From CBDIHH01 sp965279095 (lineage in GTDB: Bacteria; Pseudomonadota; Alphaproteobacteria; Caulobacterales; Caulobacteraceae): DNA of 64,000 bases. This document shows, one piece after another, positions 7,955-16,059 of the stretch. How positions within the stretch are numbered: position 1 is the first letter of the stretch; every line of letters starts with the position of its first letter. Location: positions 124,001 through 188,000 of the forward strand of contig CBDIHH010000002.1 of NCBI GenBank assembly GCA_965279095.1, in the 5' to 3' direction. Both the position numbers and the translations under genes were made by a program. The notes below the pieces were generated by a model. That model made no database searches and had not been told where the DNA came from. It worked only from the letters and a program-made list of their open reading frames with translations.

Positions 7955-9109
7955 CTACCTCAGCCCCAGGCCGCGGGCGATGATGCCGCGCAGGATCTCG
8001 CGGGTGCCGCCGCGCAGGGAGAAGGTTGTCGCCGCCTGGGTGACATAGGCCAGGCTCTGAGCCAGGTCGGACCCCGACCGCACGGTGGGGGCCAGGTCCA
8101 GCATGCCGCGGACCATCTCCGGCATCTCCTGCTCGAAGGCGGTGCCGAGGTCCTTGTAGCAGGAGGCCGCCACGCCGGGCTCCTCGCCGGCCGCCACCTG
8201 GGCGGTGAGGCCCAGGGACATCTGCCGCAGGGCCCAGGCCCGCGCCGCCATCCGCCCCAAGGTCGTGGCCTGGAATGCGTCGGGATCGGGACCGATGGCC
8301 TCGAGCATGGGCTCGGTCAGGGCGTTGGCGGAGAGGAACCGCTCGGGGCCGCTGCGCTCCAGGGCCAGTTCGGCGGTCACCTGGGCCCAGCCACCGTTCT
8401 CGGCGCCCACCAGGGCGTCGTCGTCCACCACGACGTTGTCGAAGATCACCTCGTTGAAGTGCTCGGCGCCGGTCAGATCGCGGATCGGCCGCACGGACAC
8501 GCCGGGCGCCTTCAGATCGATAATGAACTGGCTGAGACCCGCCTGTCGCGACTGGGCGTCGCCCGTCCGCACCAGGGCCAGGATATAGTGGGAGTGGTGG
8601 GCGTTGGTGGTCCACACCTTGGCCCCGTTGATGGTCCAGCCGCCGCCGTCGCGGCGGTCCGCACGGGTGCGCACCGAGGCGAGGTCAGAGCCAGAATCCG
8701 GTTCGCTCATGCCGATGCAGAAGAAGCTCTCGCCGCGGCAGATGGCCGGCAGATAGCGCTGCCGCTGGGCCTCGGTGCCGTAGCGCAACAGAAGGGGGCC
8801 GCTTTGGCGGTCGGCGATCCAGTGGGCCGTCACGGGCGCCCCGGCCGCCAACAGTTCCTCGGACACCACATAGCGGGCGAACTGGCCGCGCTCGGCGCCG
8901 CCATATTGTTTGGGCCAGGTGATGCCGATCCAGCCCTTGGCGCCCAGCTTGCGGCTGAATTCGGCGTCGAACCCCATCCAGGAGCGCGACCGGTCGAGCG
9001 CCGTGTCGCCGGCCAGCGCCTCGGCCAGGAAGGCGCGGACCTCGGCGCGCAGGGCCTCGTCCTCGGCGGGAATGGCGGCGGCGGGAAATTGCAGCTGGGA
9101 CAGGCTCAT
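7955..9109 (-). CDS. Acyl-CoA dehydrogenase, catalytic subunit of a probable heteromer
   Basis: 384 residues with full acyl-CoA dehydrogenase blocks: GMSEPDSGSDLASVRT, NGAKVWTTNAHHSHY and LRGGTREILRGIIARGLG. The candidate base is the Glu in LALERSG, the position used in FadE/ChsE-type enzymes. It is the first gene of the minus-strand operon running to 3612 and is read divergently from the hydratase-dehydrogenase-thiolase operon, so both halves of a beta-oxidation spiral share one intergenic control region. Pairing with the 346-residue protein downstream suggests a heterotetramer. Confidence 0.92.
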   Translation of the reverse strand: MSLSQLQFPAAAIPAEDEALRAEVRAFLAEALAGDTALDRSRSWMGFDAEFSRKLGAKGWIGITWPKQYGGAERGQFARYVVSEELLAAGAPVTAHWIADRQSGPLLLRYGTEAQRQRYLPAICRGESFFCIGMSEPDSGSDLASVRTRADRRDGGGWTINGAKVWTTNAHHSHYILALVRTGDAQSRQAGLSQFIIDLKAPGVSVRPIRDLTGAEHFNEVIFDNVVVDDDALVGAENGGWAQVTAELALERSGPERFLSANALTEPMLEAIGPDPDAFQATTLGRMAARAWALRQMSLGLTAQVAAGEEPGVAASCYKDLGTAFEQEMPEMVRGMLDLAPTVRSGSDLAQSLAYVTQAATTFSLRGGTREILRGIIARGLGLR

Positions 9110-9181
9110 CGGACGCCGCCTGGGCGATCGCGCCGCGACGAGGACGGGGAGGGCAGGGGCATCGGCTCTCGCATTGCTCTT

Positions 9182-9291
9182 TTTGACGCCGCCGTCAAAG
9201 CGGCTGGGGCCGCGCCGCGAATTTCGCGCCCAGGCTCCCTGGGGACGAGGTTATTACTCTATCCAGAACATATTTCTAGTCTGAGAATAAT
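9182..9291. promoter_or_regulatory. Divergent control region of the beta-oxidation operons
   Basis: The gap between the start at 9109 (minus) and the plus-strand operon holds two kinds of palindrome. TTTGAC-N6-GTCAAA lies at 9182-9199, a 1-nt-longer relative of the TTGAC-N5-GTCAA boxes of the 52-63 kb region. An AT-rich stretch at 9251-9291 contains TTTCT-N6-AGAAT and a CCAGAAC half-site like those at 12333 and 31422. If both are functional, this promoter integrates both candidate regulators. Confidence 0.45.
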
Positions 9292-9369
9292 CCTTGCGTG
9301 AATTCTGACCCTCTTGTACGTCTGCGGTCGAGGAAACCAGCGGCGTCGGCCGACATAAGAGACGGACAC

Positions 9370-10167
9370 GTGGCAGACAGCGTCGACGAACAGGTCGTAA
9401 CGATCGAACAGGCCGACGGCGTCGGCTGGATCGTCCTGAACCGGCCCACCCAGATCAACGCCATCAACACGGCCCTGCGCGCCGCCGTGGCCGGCGCCCT
9501 AGAGACCTTCGACGCCGACCCCACCATCGCCGTGATCGTCATCCGCGGCGCCGGCGTCCGCGGGTTCTGCGCCGGCGCGGATATCAAGGAGCAGCGCTCC
9601 GCCGTATCGATGACCGCCCTGCGCGAACAGTTCATCCCCCACACCTGGGTCGAGACCTTCGATCGAGTGCGCAAGCCGGTGATCGCGGCCATCCACGGCT
9701 TCTGCCTCGGCGGCGGCCTGGAAGTGGCGATGGCCTGCGACATCCGCATCGCCGCGCCCGGCGCCCAGTTCGGCCTGCCGGAAGTGGGTCTGGGGCTCAT
9801 CCCCGGCGGCGGCGGCACGCAGCGGCTGCCCCGCATCGTCGGCCTGGGGCGGGCGCTGGACCTGCTGCTGACCGGGGATCGCATCGACGCGGCCGAGGCC
9901 CTGCGCATCGGCCTGGTGTCGCGGCTCGCCGCCACCGACGAGTCCCTGATTGATGAAGCCCGGGCCCTGGCCCTGCGCATCGCCGCCAAGCCGCCGGCCG
10001 CCGCGGCCTACGTCAAGGAGGCGGCGCGGGCCGGGCTGGAGATGGATCTGGCCAGCGGACTGCGCCTGGAGAAGGACCTGTTCGTCCTGCTCATGTCGAC
10101 CGAGGACCGCAAGGAGGCCGCCGCGGCCTTCGCCGAGAAGCGGCCGCCCCGGTTCACCGGCCAATAG
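9370..10167 (+). CDS. Enoyl-CoA hydratase
   Basis: Adds water to a 2-enoyl-CoA in beta-oxidation. Crotonase signatures are complete: GFCAGADIKE, then GGGLEVAMACD and PEVGLGLIPGGGGTQ, which carry both catalytic Glu residues. GTG 9370 gives a normal 265-residue protein (VADSVDEQ...). An upstream GTG at 9298 in the same frame would add 24 atypical residues and begin right at the AT-rich operator region, so I prefer 9370. First gene of a three-gene operon with dehydrogenase and thiolase. Confidence 0.9.
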   Translation: MADSVDEQVVTIEQADGVGWIVLNRPTQINAINTALRAAVAGALETFDADPTIAVIVIRGAGVRGFCAGADIKEQRSAVSMTALREQFIPHTWVETFDRVRKPVIAAIHGFCLGGGLEVAMACDIRIAAPGAQFGLPEVGLGLIPGGGGTQRLPRIVGLGRALDLLLTGDRIDAAEALRIGLVSRLAATDESLIDEARALALRIAAKPPAAAAYVKEAARAGLEMDLASGLRLEKDLFVLLMSTEDRKEAAAAFAEKRPPRFTGQ

Positions 10168-10204
10168 GCGCTCGCGCCACCACAACAGGGACACCAGCAA
10201 GCCT

Positions 10205-11110
10205 ATGGCGCAACAGGACAGGGGACAGGTCGCGGTGGCGGGCGCGGGGCTGATGGGCATGGGCATCGCCCATGGCCTGGCCGCCGCTGGCTATCGCACG
10301 GCCTTGATTGATGTGAATCCGCAGTCGCTGGACAAGGCCCGGGCCGCCATCGACCAGATTCTGGCCGGCGGCGTGAAGCTCGGCAAGCTTACCGAAGCCG
10401 CGCACGCCGAGACCATGGGCCGCCTGACCCTCCACGCCAGCGTGACGGAGGGCGCCCGCGGCGCCCAGCTGCTGGTGGAGACGGTGGTCGAGAAGATCGA
10501 TGTGAAGGTCGCGGTGATCCGGGAGGCCGAGGCCGTCCTGGCCCAGGACGCCATCATCGCCACCAACACCTCGGCGCTCAGCGTCACCGAGATCGCCGCC
10601 GCCACGGCGGCGCCCGATCGGGTGATCGGCATGCACTTCTTCAACCCGGTGCATAAGATGAAGCTGGTGGAGCTGGTGCTCGGCCTGCAGACCACCGAGG
10701 CGACCCTCGACCGGACCCGGGCTTACGGCGAGGCCATGGGCAAGACGACCATCGTCGTCAACGAGTCGCCCGGCCTGACCACGAGCCGCATGTCGGCCCT
10801 GGCCGGCAATGAGGCGATGTACATGCTGCAGGAGGGCATCGCCTCGGCGGAGGACATCGATACCGCCCTGCGCATGGGCTTCAACCATCCGATGGGGCCC
10901 CTGGAACTGGGCGACCTGACCGGCTGGGACACCCGCCTGAGCGTTCTCAAATACCTGCACCAGACCCTGGGCGACCGGTTCCGGCCGTGCCCGCTGATCA
11001 CCAAGATGGTCGCCTCCGGGCGCCTCGGCCGCAAGACCGGCGCCGGGGTCTACCGCTATGAGGACGGCCAGAAGGTTGCGGGATCCGGCCTGAAAGCGAG
11101 CCTGCTGTGA
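10205..11110 (+). CDS. 3-hydroxyacyl-CoA dehydrogenase
   Basis: NAD-dependent oxidation of 3-hydroxyacyl-CoA to 3-ketoacyl-CoA. 301 residues, the length of a stand-alone HBD-type enzyme. The N-terminal Rossmann motif is AGAGLMGMGIA, the catalytic His is in GMHFFNPVHKMKLVE, and the C-terminal domain has SPGLTTSRM and NHPMGPLELGDLTG. It follows the hydratase by 37 nt and overlaps the thiolase start, so all three steps are co-expressed. Confidence 0.95.
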   Translation: MAQQDRGQVAVAGAGLMGMGIAHGLAAAGYRTALIDVNPQSLDKARAAIDQILAGGVKLGKLTEAAHAETMGRLTLHASVTEGARGAQLLVETVVEKIDVKVAVIREAEAVLAQDAIIATNTSALSVTEIAAATAAPDRVIGMHFFNPVHKMKLVELVLGLQTTEATLDRTRAYGEAMGKTTIVVNESPGLTTSRMSALAGNEAMYMLQEGIASAEDIDTALRMGFNHPMGPLELGDLTGWDTRLSVLKYLHQTLGDRFRPCPLITKMVASGRLGRKTGAGVYRYEDGQKVAGSGLKASLL

Positions 11111-12273
11111 GGGACGTCGTCATCGTCGAGGCGGCGCGCACGCCGATCGGCAAGTTCCGCGGGGCCCTGGCCGCCGTGCGCGCCGATCATCTGGGGGCCC
11201 ATGTCCTCAACGCGCTGCTGGCCCGCGCCGGCCTCACCGCCGATGTCGTCGACGACGTGGTCTTCGGCAATGTCACCCAGGTCGGCGAGCAGTCGGCCAA
11301 CATCGCCCGCACGGCCTTGCTGTCGGCAGGCTGGCCCTACGCCATCCCCGGCATGACGGTGGACCGCAAGTGCGGCTCCTCCGAGGCCGCCATCCATGTG
11401 GCCGCCGCCCAGATCGCCGCCGGCTATAGCGAGGTCGTCGTCGCCGGGGGCGCCGAAAGCATGTCGCGCGTGCCCATGGGCGGCAACCGCGACGTCCATG
11501 GCGAGCCCTTCGGCTGGATGCTCACCGACCGCTACGAGATGACCTCCCAGGGCGAGGCCGCCGAGCGCATCAGCGACCAGTGGGGGCTGAGCCGCGACGA
11601 CCTGGACGACTACGCCATGGAGAGCCACCGTCGCGCCGCCGCGGCGGCGGACGCCGGCCATTTCCTCAAGGAGATCGTCCCGGTGCCGGTGGCCGACTAC
11701 GCCGAGCGCGGATCGGGCGCCGAGGGCCTGATGTCGCTGGACCAGACGATTCGCCGGGAGACCACCCGGGAAAAGCTGTCGACCCTGAAGACCGCCTTTC
11801 GTGAGGCCGGCAAGGTCACCGCCGGCAACGCCTCGCAGATCTCCGACGGCGCGGCGGCGGTGCTGCTGATGTCGGCGGACGCCGCCCAACGGCTGGGCGT
11901 GAAGCCCCGCGCGAGGATTCGGTCGGTCGCGGTGGTGGGCTCTGATCCCACCCTGATGCTCACCGGGCCGATGGACTCCAGCCGCAAGGCCCTGCGCCTC
12001 GCGGGCCTGGACATCGCCGACATCGACCTGGTGGAGATCAACGAGGCCTTCGCCCCGGTGCCCATGGTGTGGATGAAGGAACTCGGCGGCCGCTACGACC
12101 GGCTGAACGTCAACGGCGGCGCCATCGCGCTGGGCCATCCGCTGGGCGCCACCGGCGCGCGGCTGATGACGACCCTGTTGCACGAACTCGAGCGGCGGGA
12201 CGCGACCTTCGGCCTGCAGGCGATCTGCTGCGCCGGGGGCATGGCCACGGCCACCGTGATCGAGCGGATCTGA
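11107..12273 (+). CDS. Acetyl-CoA C-acyltransferase (thiolase)
   Basis: Thiolytic cleavage of 3-ketoacyl-CoA. 388 residues; GTG start overlaps the preceding TGA (GTGA). The nucleophile is Cys89 in DRKCGSSEA, with His in NEAFAPVP, His344 in GHPLGATG and Cys375 in CCAGGMA, a full catalytic set. This contrasts with the Cys-less thiolase-fold protein at 31859. Third gene of the operon. Confidence 0.95.
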   Translation: MRDVVIVEAARTPIGKFRGALAAVRADHLGAHVLNALLARAGLTADVVDDVVFGNVTQVGEQSANIARTALLSAGWPYAIPGMTVDRKCGSSEAAIHVAAAQIAAGYSEVVVAGGAESMSRVPMGGNRDVHGEPFGWMLTDRYEMTSQGEAAERISDQWGLSRDDLDDYAMESHRRAAAAADAGHFLKEIVPVPVADYAERGSGAEGLMSLDQTIRRETTREKLSTLKTAFREAGKVTAGNASQISDGAAAVLLMSADAAQRLGVKPRARIRSVAVVGSDPTLMLTGPMDSSRKALRLAGLDIADIDLVEINEAFAPVPMVWMKELGGRYDRLNVNGGAIALGHPLGATGARLMTTLLHELERRDATFGLQAICCAGGMATATVIERI

Positions 12274-12321
12274 CATCGGTATAGCGGCTTCGGCGCCACA
12301 GGGGCCGACTTAAGCGTAAGC

Positions 12322-12350
12322 TTGACCAAAAGTATTCTGAATACAGAATA
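12322..12350. promoter_or_regulatory. Promoter/operator of the TonB receptor gene
   Basis: The near-perfect palindrome TATTCTGAATACAGAATA occupies 12333-12350 and is the best example of the recurrent box. TTGACC at 12322-12327 could be a -35 element, with AGAATA at 17-nt spacing as a weak -10; the box would then cover the core promoter, as expected for a repressor site. Another half-site (CATTCTTG) follows at 12352. The rest of the gap to 12456 shows only the receptor's ribosome-binding site. Confidence 0.55.
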
Positions 12351-12456
12351 GCATTCTTGTGGAAGTCATGAACACGTGCATAACTTCTGTTCAACGCCCG
12401 GCGGATTCCGATCGGGCCAGCCAGACCTCGGCGCCCAACGCCGACGGGGAGGAAAC

Positions 12457-15168
12457 ATGATCGAGCAAACACTCCGCAGCGCGGCGCGTGCGCGCGCCTT
12501 GAAGAAGGCCGGCATCGCCGGACTTCTTGCCGCTACCTGCCTCACGGCCCCCACCTGGGTGCTGGCGCAGGACACGGCCGGCGCCCCGGCCGCCAGCAAT
12601 CTCGATGAGGTGGTCGTCACCGCCCGTCGCCGCGAAGAGCGCCTTCAGGACGTGCCGCTGGCCGTCGTCGCCCTGAGCCAGCAAACCCTGGAAGAAAAGG
12701 GCGTCCGCGACGCCAACGACATCTCGCAGGTGGCCCCGGGTCTCAGCATCCAGAACACCACCGCCAACCGCAACAACATCACCTATTCGATCCGCGGCCA
12801 GGGCCAGACCTTCGGTCAGAACTCCCCGGGCGTGGTGCCCTATTTCGCCGAGGTGCCGCAGTTCGGCGACGCCATCTTCGACCTGGCCAACATCCAGGTG
12901 CTGAAGGGCCCGCAAGGCACCCTGTTCGGCCGCAACACCACCGGGGGCGCCGTCCTGTTCGCGCCCCGCGCGCCGTCGGCCGACTTCAACGGCTATGTCA
13001 TCGGCCGGGTGGGCAACTATTCGCAGCGTGATATCGAGTTCGGCGTCGGCGGCCCCATCCTGGGCGACAAGCTGATGTTCCGCGTGGCCGGCCAGGTGCT
13101 GAAGCGCGACGGCTACACCAAGAACCTCGGCGGCGGCCAGAACCTGGATGACCAGGACCGGCAGGCCTTCCGCGCCAGCCTGACCTTCCGGCCTTTCGAA
13201 GGCTTTGAGAACACGCTGCTCTATCAGGACGTCAATGTCGACGAGGCGGGCTCGGGCCTGCAGCTGCGCCGCGCGGTGGCCACCGCCACCAACGGCGCCA
13301 TCCTGCCGGCCCTGCAGGCGGCCGCGGCGGCCCAGATCGCCCGCGGACCCCGCACGATCAACGCCAACTACTTCCCCAACTACATCAAGCTCGACAGCCA
13401 GGGGTGGATCAACACCACCAGCTGGAAGCTGAGCGACGCCTTTACGATCAAGAACATCTACAGCCACCGCCGGTTCACCCAGGGCCAGTCCTATGACCTG
13501 GACGGCAGCCCCGTCACCCTGCTGCACGTGACCAACCCGACGGGCGCCAAGAGCACGGCGATCACCGAGGAAGTCCAGGGCCTGTTCACCCTCGGCCGGT
13601 TCGACGGCGTGGTCGGCTACGTCTACGAAGAGCAGAAGAACCCCTTCAATGTCGCCTTCGACACGGTCCAGTTCGTCGGCCTTCCCATCGGAGCCGTCAG
13701 CCTCAGCCAGAGTGAGACGAGCAGCAAGGGCGTCTTCGCCCAGACGGACTTCAAGGTCACCGACCAGCTGACCCTGACCGGCGGCGTGCGCCGCACCGAG
13801 GACGAGCGCGCTCTCGGCCCGCAGCAGACCTTCGTGCTGTTCTCCCTGGCCCTGCCCAAGCCCACGGCCCTGACCGCGGCCGCGGTTCCGAAGGTGTCCG
13901 CCAAGTTCAAGGCGACCACCTGGACGCTGGCGGCGAACTACAAGGTCGATCCTGACCTCAACATCTATGCGACCGTCCGGAAGGGCTTCAAGGGCGGCGG
14001 CTTCAACGCCAACGCCATCGCGGCGGCGGATCGGCTGTTTCAGCCTGAAGAGGTCATCGACTACGAAGTCGGGATCAAAGGCCGCCGCAACTTCGGCGAC
14101 CTGCAGACCCAGTTCGCTGCCGACGTCTTCTACGACGACTACACCAACATCCAGCGCTTCGTGAACCTGCCCACCACCCCCGCCTCGACGGTCACCCGCA
14201 ACGCGGCGGCCGGCAAGGTGAAGGGGATCGACCTCGACCTCACCGTCGCCCCGTCGAGCTGGCTGAGCATGTCGCTCCAGTACACCTACCTGGACGCGAA
14301 ATACGACAGCTACAACGACTCCCTGCTGGGCAATCTGGTCAACAGCCGCTTCCCCAACACCCCCGAGCATCAGGCCACCTTCACCCCGCGGATCGAGCTT
14401 CCGATCCCGGCGGAATGGGGCGACCTGTCGGTGCTGGCCAGCGTCTACTACCAGAGCAGCATCGCCACCGATCCGGCCAACGTCCCCAACGGCAACCCGA
14501 TCACCGCGACCTCGTCGCTCGGCGCCAATGTCGACGGCTACACCCGGGTGGACCTGCGCGCCGACTGGCGTGACATCCGCCGCAGCGGCGTCAGCCTCGC
14601 CGCCTATGTGCGCAACGTGGCCGACGAGGACTATGTCACCGGCACCAATAACCAGCTGACCTCCAACTTCGGCTCGGTGTCCTACCTCTACGGCCAGCCC
14701 CGCTTCTACGGGATGGAAGCCCGCTTCGACTTCGGCGGGCCCAAGGACGCGGTGCCGCCGCCCCCGCCCCCTCCGCCCCCTCCGCCGCCCCCGCCTCCGC
14801 CGCCCCCTCCGCCCCCGCCGCCGGTGGCCTATGAGGCGCGCGAGTTCGTGGTCTACTTCCCCTTCGACCAGTATGTCCTGACGCCGGAAGCCCAGCAGGT
14901 CATCGCGCAAGCGGCCGACTATGCGAAGACCGGCAATGCGACGCGGGTCGTGGTCGTCGGCCACGCCGACACCTCCGGCTCGGCCGCCTACAACGTGCGT
15001 CTGTCGGAACGCCGGGCGAAGGCCACGGCTGATGCGCTGGTGGGTTCGGGCCTGGCTCAGACCGCCCTGGCGGTCGACTGGAAAGGCGAGGCCGAACCGG
15101 CCGTCGCCACCGGCGACGGGGTGAAGGAGCCCCTCAACCGCCGCGCCACGATCAACATCAACTTCTAA
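12457..15168 (+). CDS. TonB-dependent receptor fused to OmpA peptidoglycan-binding domain
   Basis: Energy-coupled outer-membrane importer, 903 residues from ATG 12457 (GGGGAGGAAAC upstream). Signal peptide about 1-38, TonB box EVVVTA at 51-56, plug to about 165 (VLKGPQGTLFGRNTTGG), then a 22-strand-type barrel ending near residue 758 in an aromatic-rich strand (FYGMEARFDF). After that, 23 consecutive prolines (767-789) lead to an OmpA-like domain: FPFDQYVLTPEA, then GHADTSGS and YNVRLSERRA with the Asp and Arg that bind diaminopimelate. Single receptors normally stop at the last strand. One reading frame runs through without a break, so this looks like a true fusion. It sits between the beta-oxidation and dioxygenase operons and probably imports the pathway substrate. 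Confidence 0.93.
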   Translation: MIEQTLRSAARARALKKAGIAGLLAATCLTAPTWVLAQDTAGAPAASNLDEVVVTARRREERLQDVPLAVVALSQQTLEEKGVRDANDISQVAPGLSIQNTTANRNNITYSIRGQGQTFGQNSPGVVPYFAEVPQFGDAIFDLANIQVLKGPQGTLFGRNTTGGAVLFAPRAPSADFNGYVIGRVGNYSQRDIEFGVGGPILGDKLMFRVAGQVLKRDGYTKNLGGGQNLDDQDRQAFRASLTFRPFEGFENTLLYQDVNVDEAGSGLQLRRAVATATNGAILPALQAAAAAQIARGPRTINANYFPNYIKLDSQGWINTTSWKLSDAFTIKNIYSHRRFTQGQSYDLDGSPVTLLHVTNPTGAKSTAITEEVQGLFTLGRFDGVVGYVYEEQKNPFNVAFDTVQFVGLPIGAVSLSQSETSSKGVFAQTDFKVTDQLTLTGGVRRTEDERALGPQQTFVLFSLALPKPTALTAAAVPKVSAKFKATTWTLAANYKVDPDLNIYATVRKGFKGGGFNANAIAAADRLFQPEEVIDYEVGIKGRRNFGDLQTQFAADVFYDDYTNIQRFVNLPTTPASTVTRNAAAGKVKGIDLDLTVAPSSWLSMSLQYTYLDAKYDSYNDSLLGNLVNSRFPNTPEHQATFTPRIELPIPAEWGDLSVLASVYYQSSIATDPANVPNGNPITATSSLGANVDGYTRVDLRADWRDIRRSGVSLAAYVRNVADEDYVTGTNNQLTSNFGSVSYLYGQPRFYGMEARFDFGGPKDAVPPPPPPPPPPPPPPPPPPPPPPPVAYEAREFVVYFPFDQYVLTPEAQQVIAQAADYAKTGNATRVVVVGHADTSGSAAYNVRLSERRAKATADALVGSGLAQTALAVDWKGEAEPAVATGDGVKEPLNRRATININF
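14755..14823 (+). repeat. Poly-proline coding tract, 23 codons
   Basis: Uninterrupted run of CCN codons, with mixed CCG, CCC and CCT use, inside the receptor gene. Rigid proline linkers of this kind are common before OmpA domains. Mixed codons argue against simple recent slippage, but length may still vary between strains. Confidence 0.95.
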
Positions 15169-15178
15169 AGACCCTAGC

Positions 15179-15250
15179 GGGAGCCGCCTCGGCGGCTCCC
15201 GGACCACCAGGACCGGCCGTCGCGATCATCGCGGCGGCCGGTTTTGTTTT
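15179..15250 (+). terminator. Double stem-loop terminator after the TonB receptor
   Basis: A perfect 10-bp stem (GGGAGCCGCC/GGCGGCTCCC) with a 2-nt loop at 15179-15200 is followed by a second hairpin (ACCGGCC...GGCCGGT) ending in TTTTGTTTT at 15250. This is a standard intrinsic terminator 10 nt after the stop codon. Confidence 0.8.
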
Positions 15251-15262
15251 GGCCCCTCCCCA

Positions 15263-15376
15263 CCGTCATCGTCCGGCTTGACCGGACGATCCAGCGTCAG
15301 GACGTGACCGCTGCGCAAAGCGCCGCGCGGTGAGGTCGGCGTCGCTGGGTCGTCCGGTCAAGCCGGACGATGACGG
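15263..15376. repeat. Palindromic intergenic element, 34-bp inverted arms
   Basis: Arms at 15263-15296 and 15343-15376 are inverted copies with one mismatch. Each arm itself contains a palindrome (GTCCGGcttgaCCGGAC). The design matches the element at 58839-58954 (CGTCATC...GATGACG ends), so both belong to a family of dispersed intergenic repeats. It lies between two convergent transcription units. Confidence 0.8.
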
Positions 15377-15393
15377 GGCGGTGGCCTGGGCGC

Positions 15394-15430
15394 AAAAAAG
15401 CGCCGCCTCCCTTGCGGGAGACGGCGCTTT
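15394..15430 (-). terminator. Intrinsic terminator of the Rieske operon
   Basis: Read on the minus strand: a GC-rich stem (AAAGCGCCG.CTCCC / GGGAG.CGGCGCTTT) with a GCAA loop followed by a T run (the AAAAAA at 15394-15399 on the plus strand). It lies 25 nt downstream of the beta-subunit stop. Confidence 0.85.
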
Positions 15431-15454
15431 GACTTGGGAAGGCCCGGCCTCAGA

Positions 15455-16027
15455 TCAGAGGAAGATGGCCAGGTTCGGGAAGCCCAGAACCGTCTGGTCG
15501 ATGATGATTTCGCGGCGGGCCAGCTTGAAGCTGTCCCCGTCGCGGCGCAGGCGGTCGTTGCGCACCCCGCTGAGGAACATCAGGTTGTTCTCGTCGAACC
15601 GGCTGCGGCTGACGAGCATGTAGCTGGAGACCTCGTATTCGTCCGGACGGTCGGTGGCGTAGACCAGGACGTTGCTGACGAAGCGGCGTGTGCGCGACGG
15701 CGGATCCTCGGCCCAGGCGCTCTGGGTCTCGGTCAGCCGGCCCACGCGGCCGCGGATCGAGGCGTAGGTTTCGTCGAAGTGCATCACCGTGCGGACGATG
15801 GACTCCTTCTGGTGCTTCAGGCCGCGGGTCTGACGGACCGGGCAGGTGTAGACCAGGTCCTCGGCGAGGCGCTGGACCCATTCGCCCAGACGGATCTCGT
15901 CGAGGATCAGGGCCTCCTCGTAGAGGAACTCGCAGATCTGGTTATAGGCCTCGGTGCCCACGCGGACGCGGGCCGGGGGCGGGGCCGGGGGGGCGATGAC
16001 TTCGGCGAGATTGGCGGCGACGGTCAT
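15455..16027 (-). CDS. Aromatic-ring-hydroxylating dioxygenase, beta subunit
   Basis: 190 residues, the normal size of the SnoaL/NTF2-fold small subunit that supports the Rieske alpha subunit in alpha3-beta3 oxygenases. Typical features are the N-terminal EAYNQICEFLYEEALILDE segment, the central RRFVSNVLV strand and the C-terminal ARREIIIDQTVL strand. It follows the alpha gene by 32 nt and precedes a strong terminator, so alpha-beta form a two-gene operon. Confidence 0.93.
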   Translation of the reverse strand: MTVAANLAEVIAPPAPPPARVRVGTEAYNQICEFLYEEALILDEIRLGEWVQRLAEDLVYTCPVRQTRGLKHQKESIVRTVMHFDETYASIRGRVGRLTETQSAWAEDPPSRTRRFVSNVLVYATDRPDEYEVSSYMLVSRSRFDENNLMFLSGVRNDRLRRDGDSFKLARREIIIDQTVLGFPNLAIFL

Positions 16028-16059
16028 GGGATGTCTATCCGTGTCTGATGGCGATGGGT

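Noticed and set aside
12391..15207. A 938-codon minus-strand open frame antisense to the TonB receptor
   Set aside because: Its product is a low-complexity run of Gly, Val, Arg and His without any domain; it mirrors the third-position GC bias of the receptor gene.
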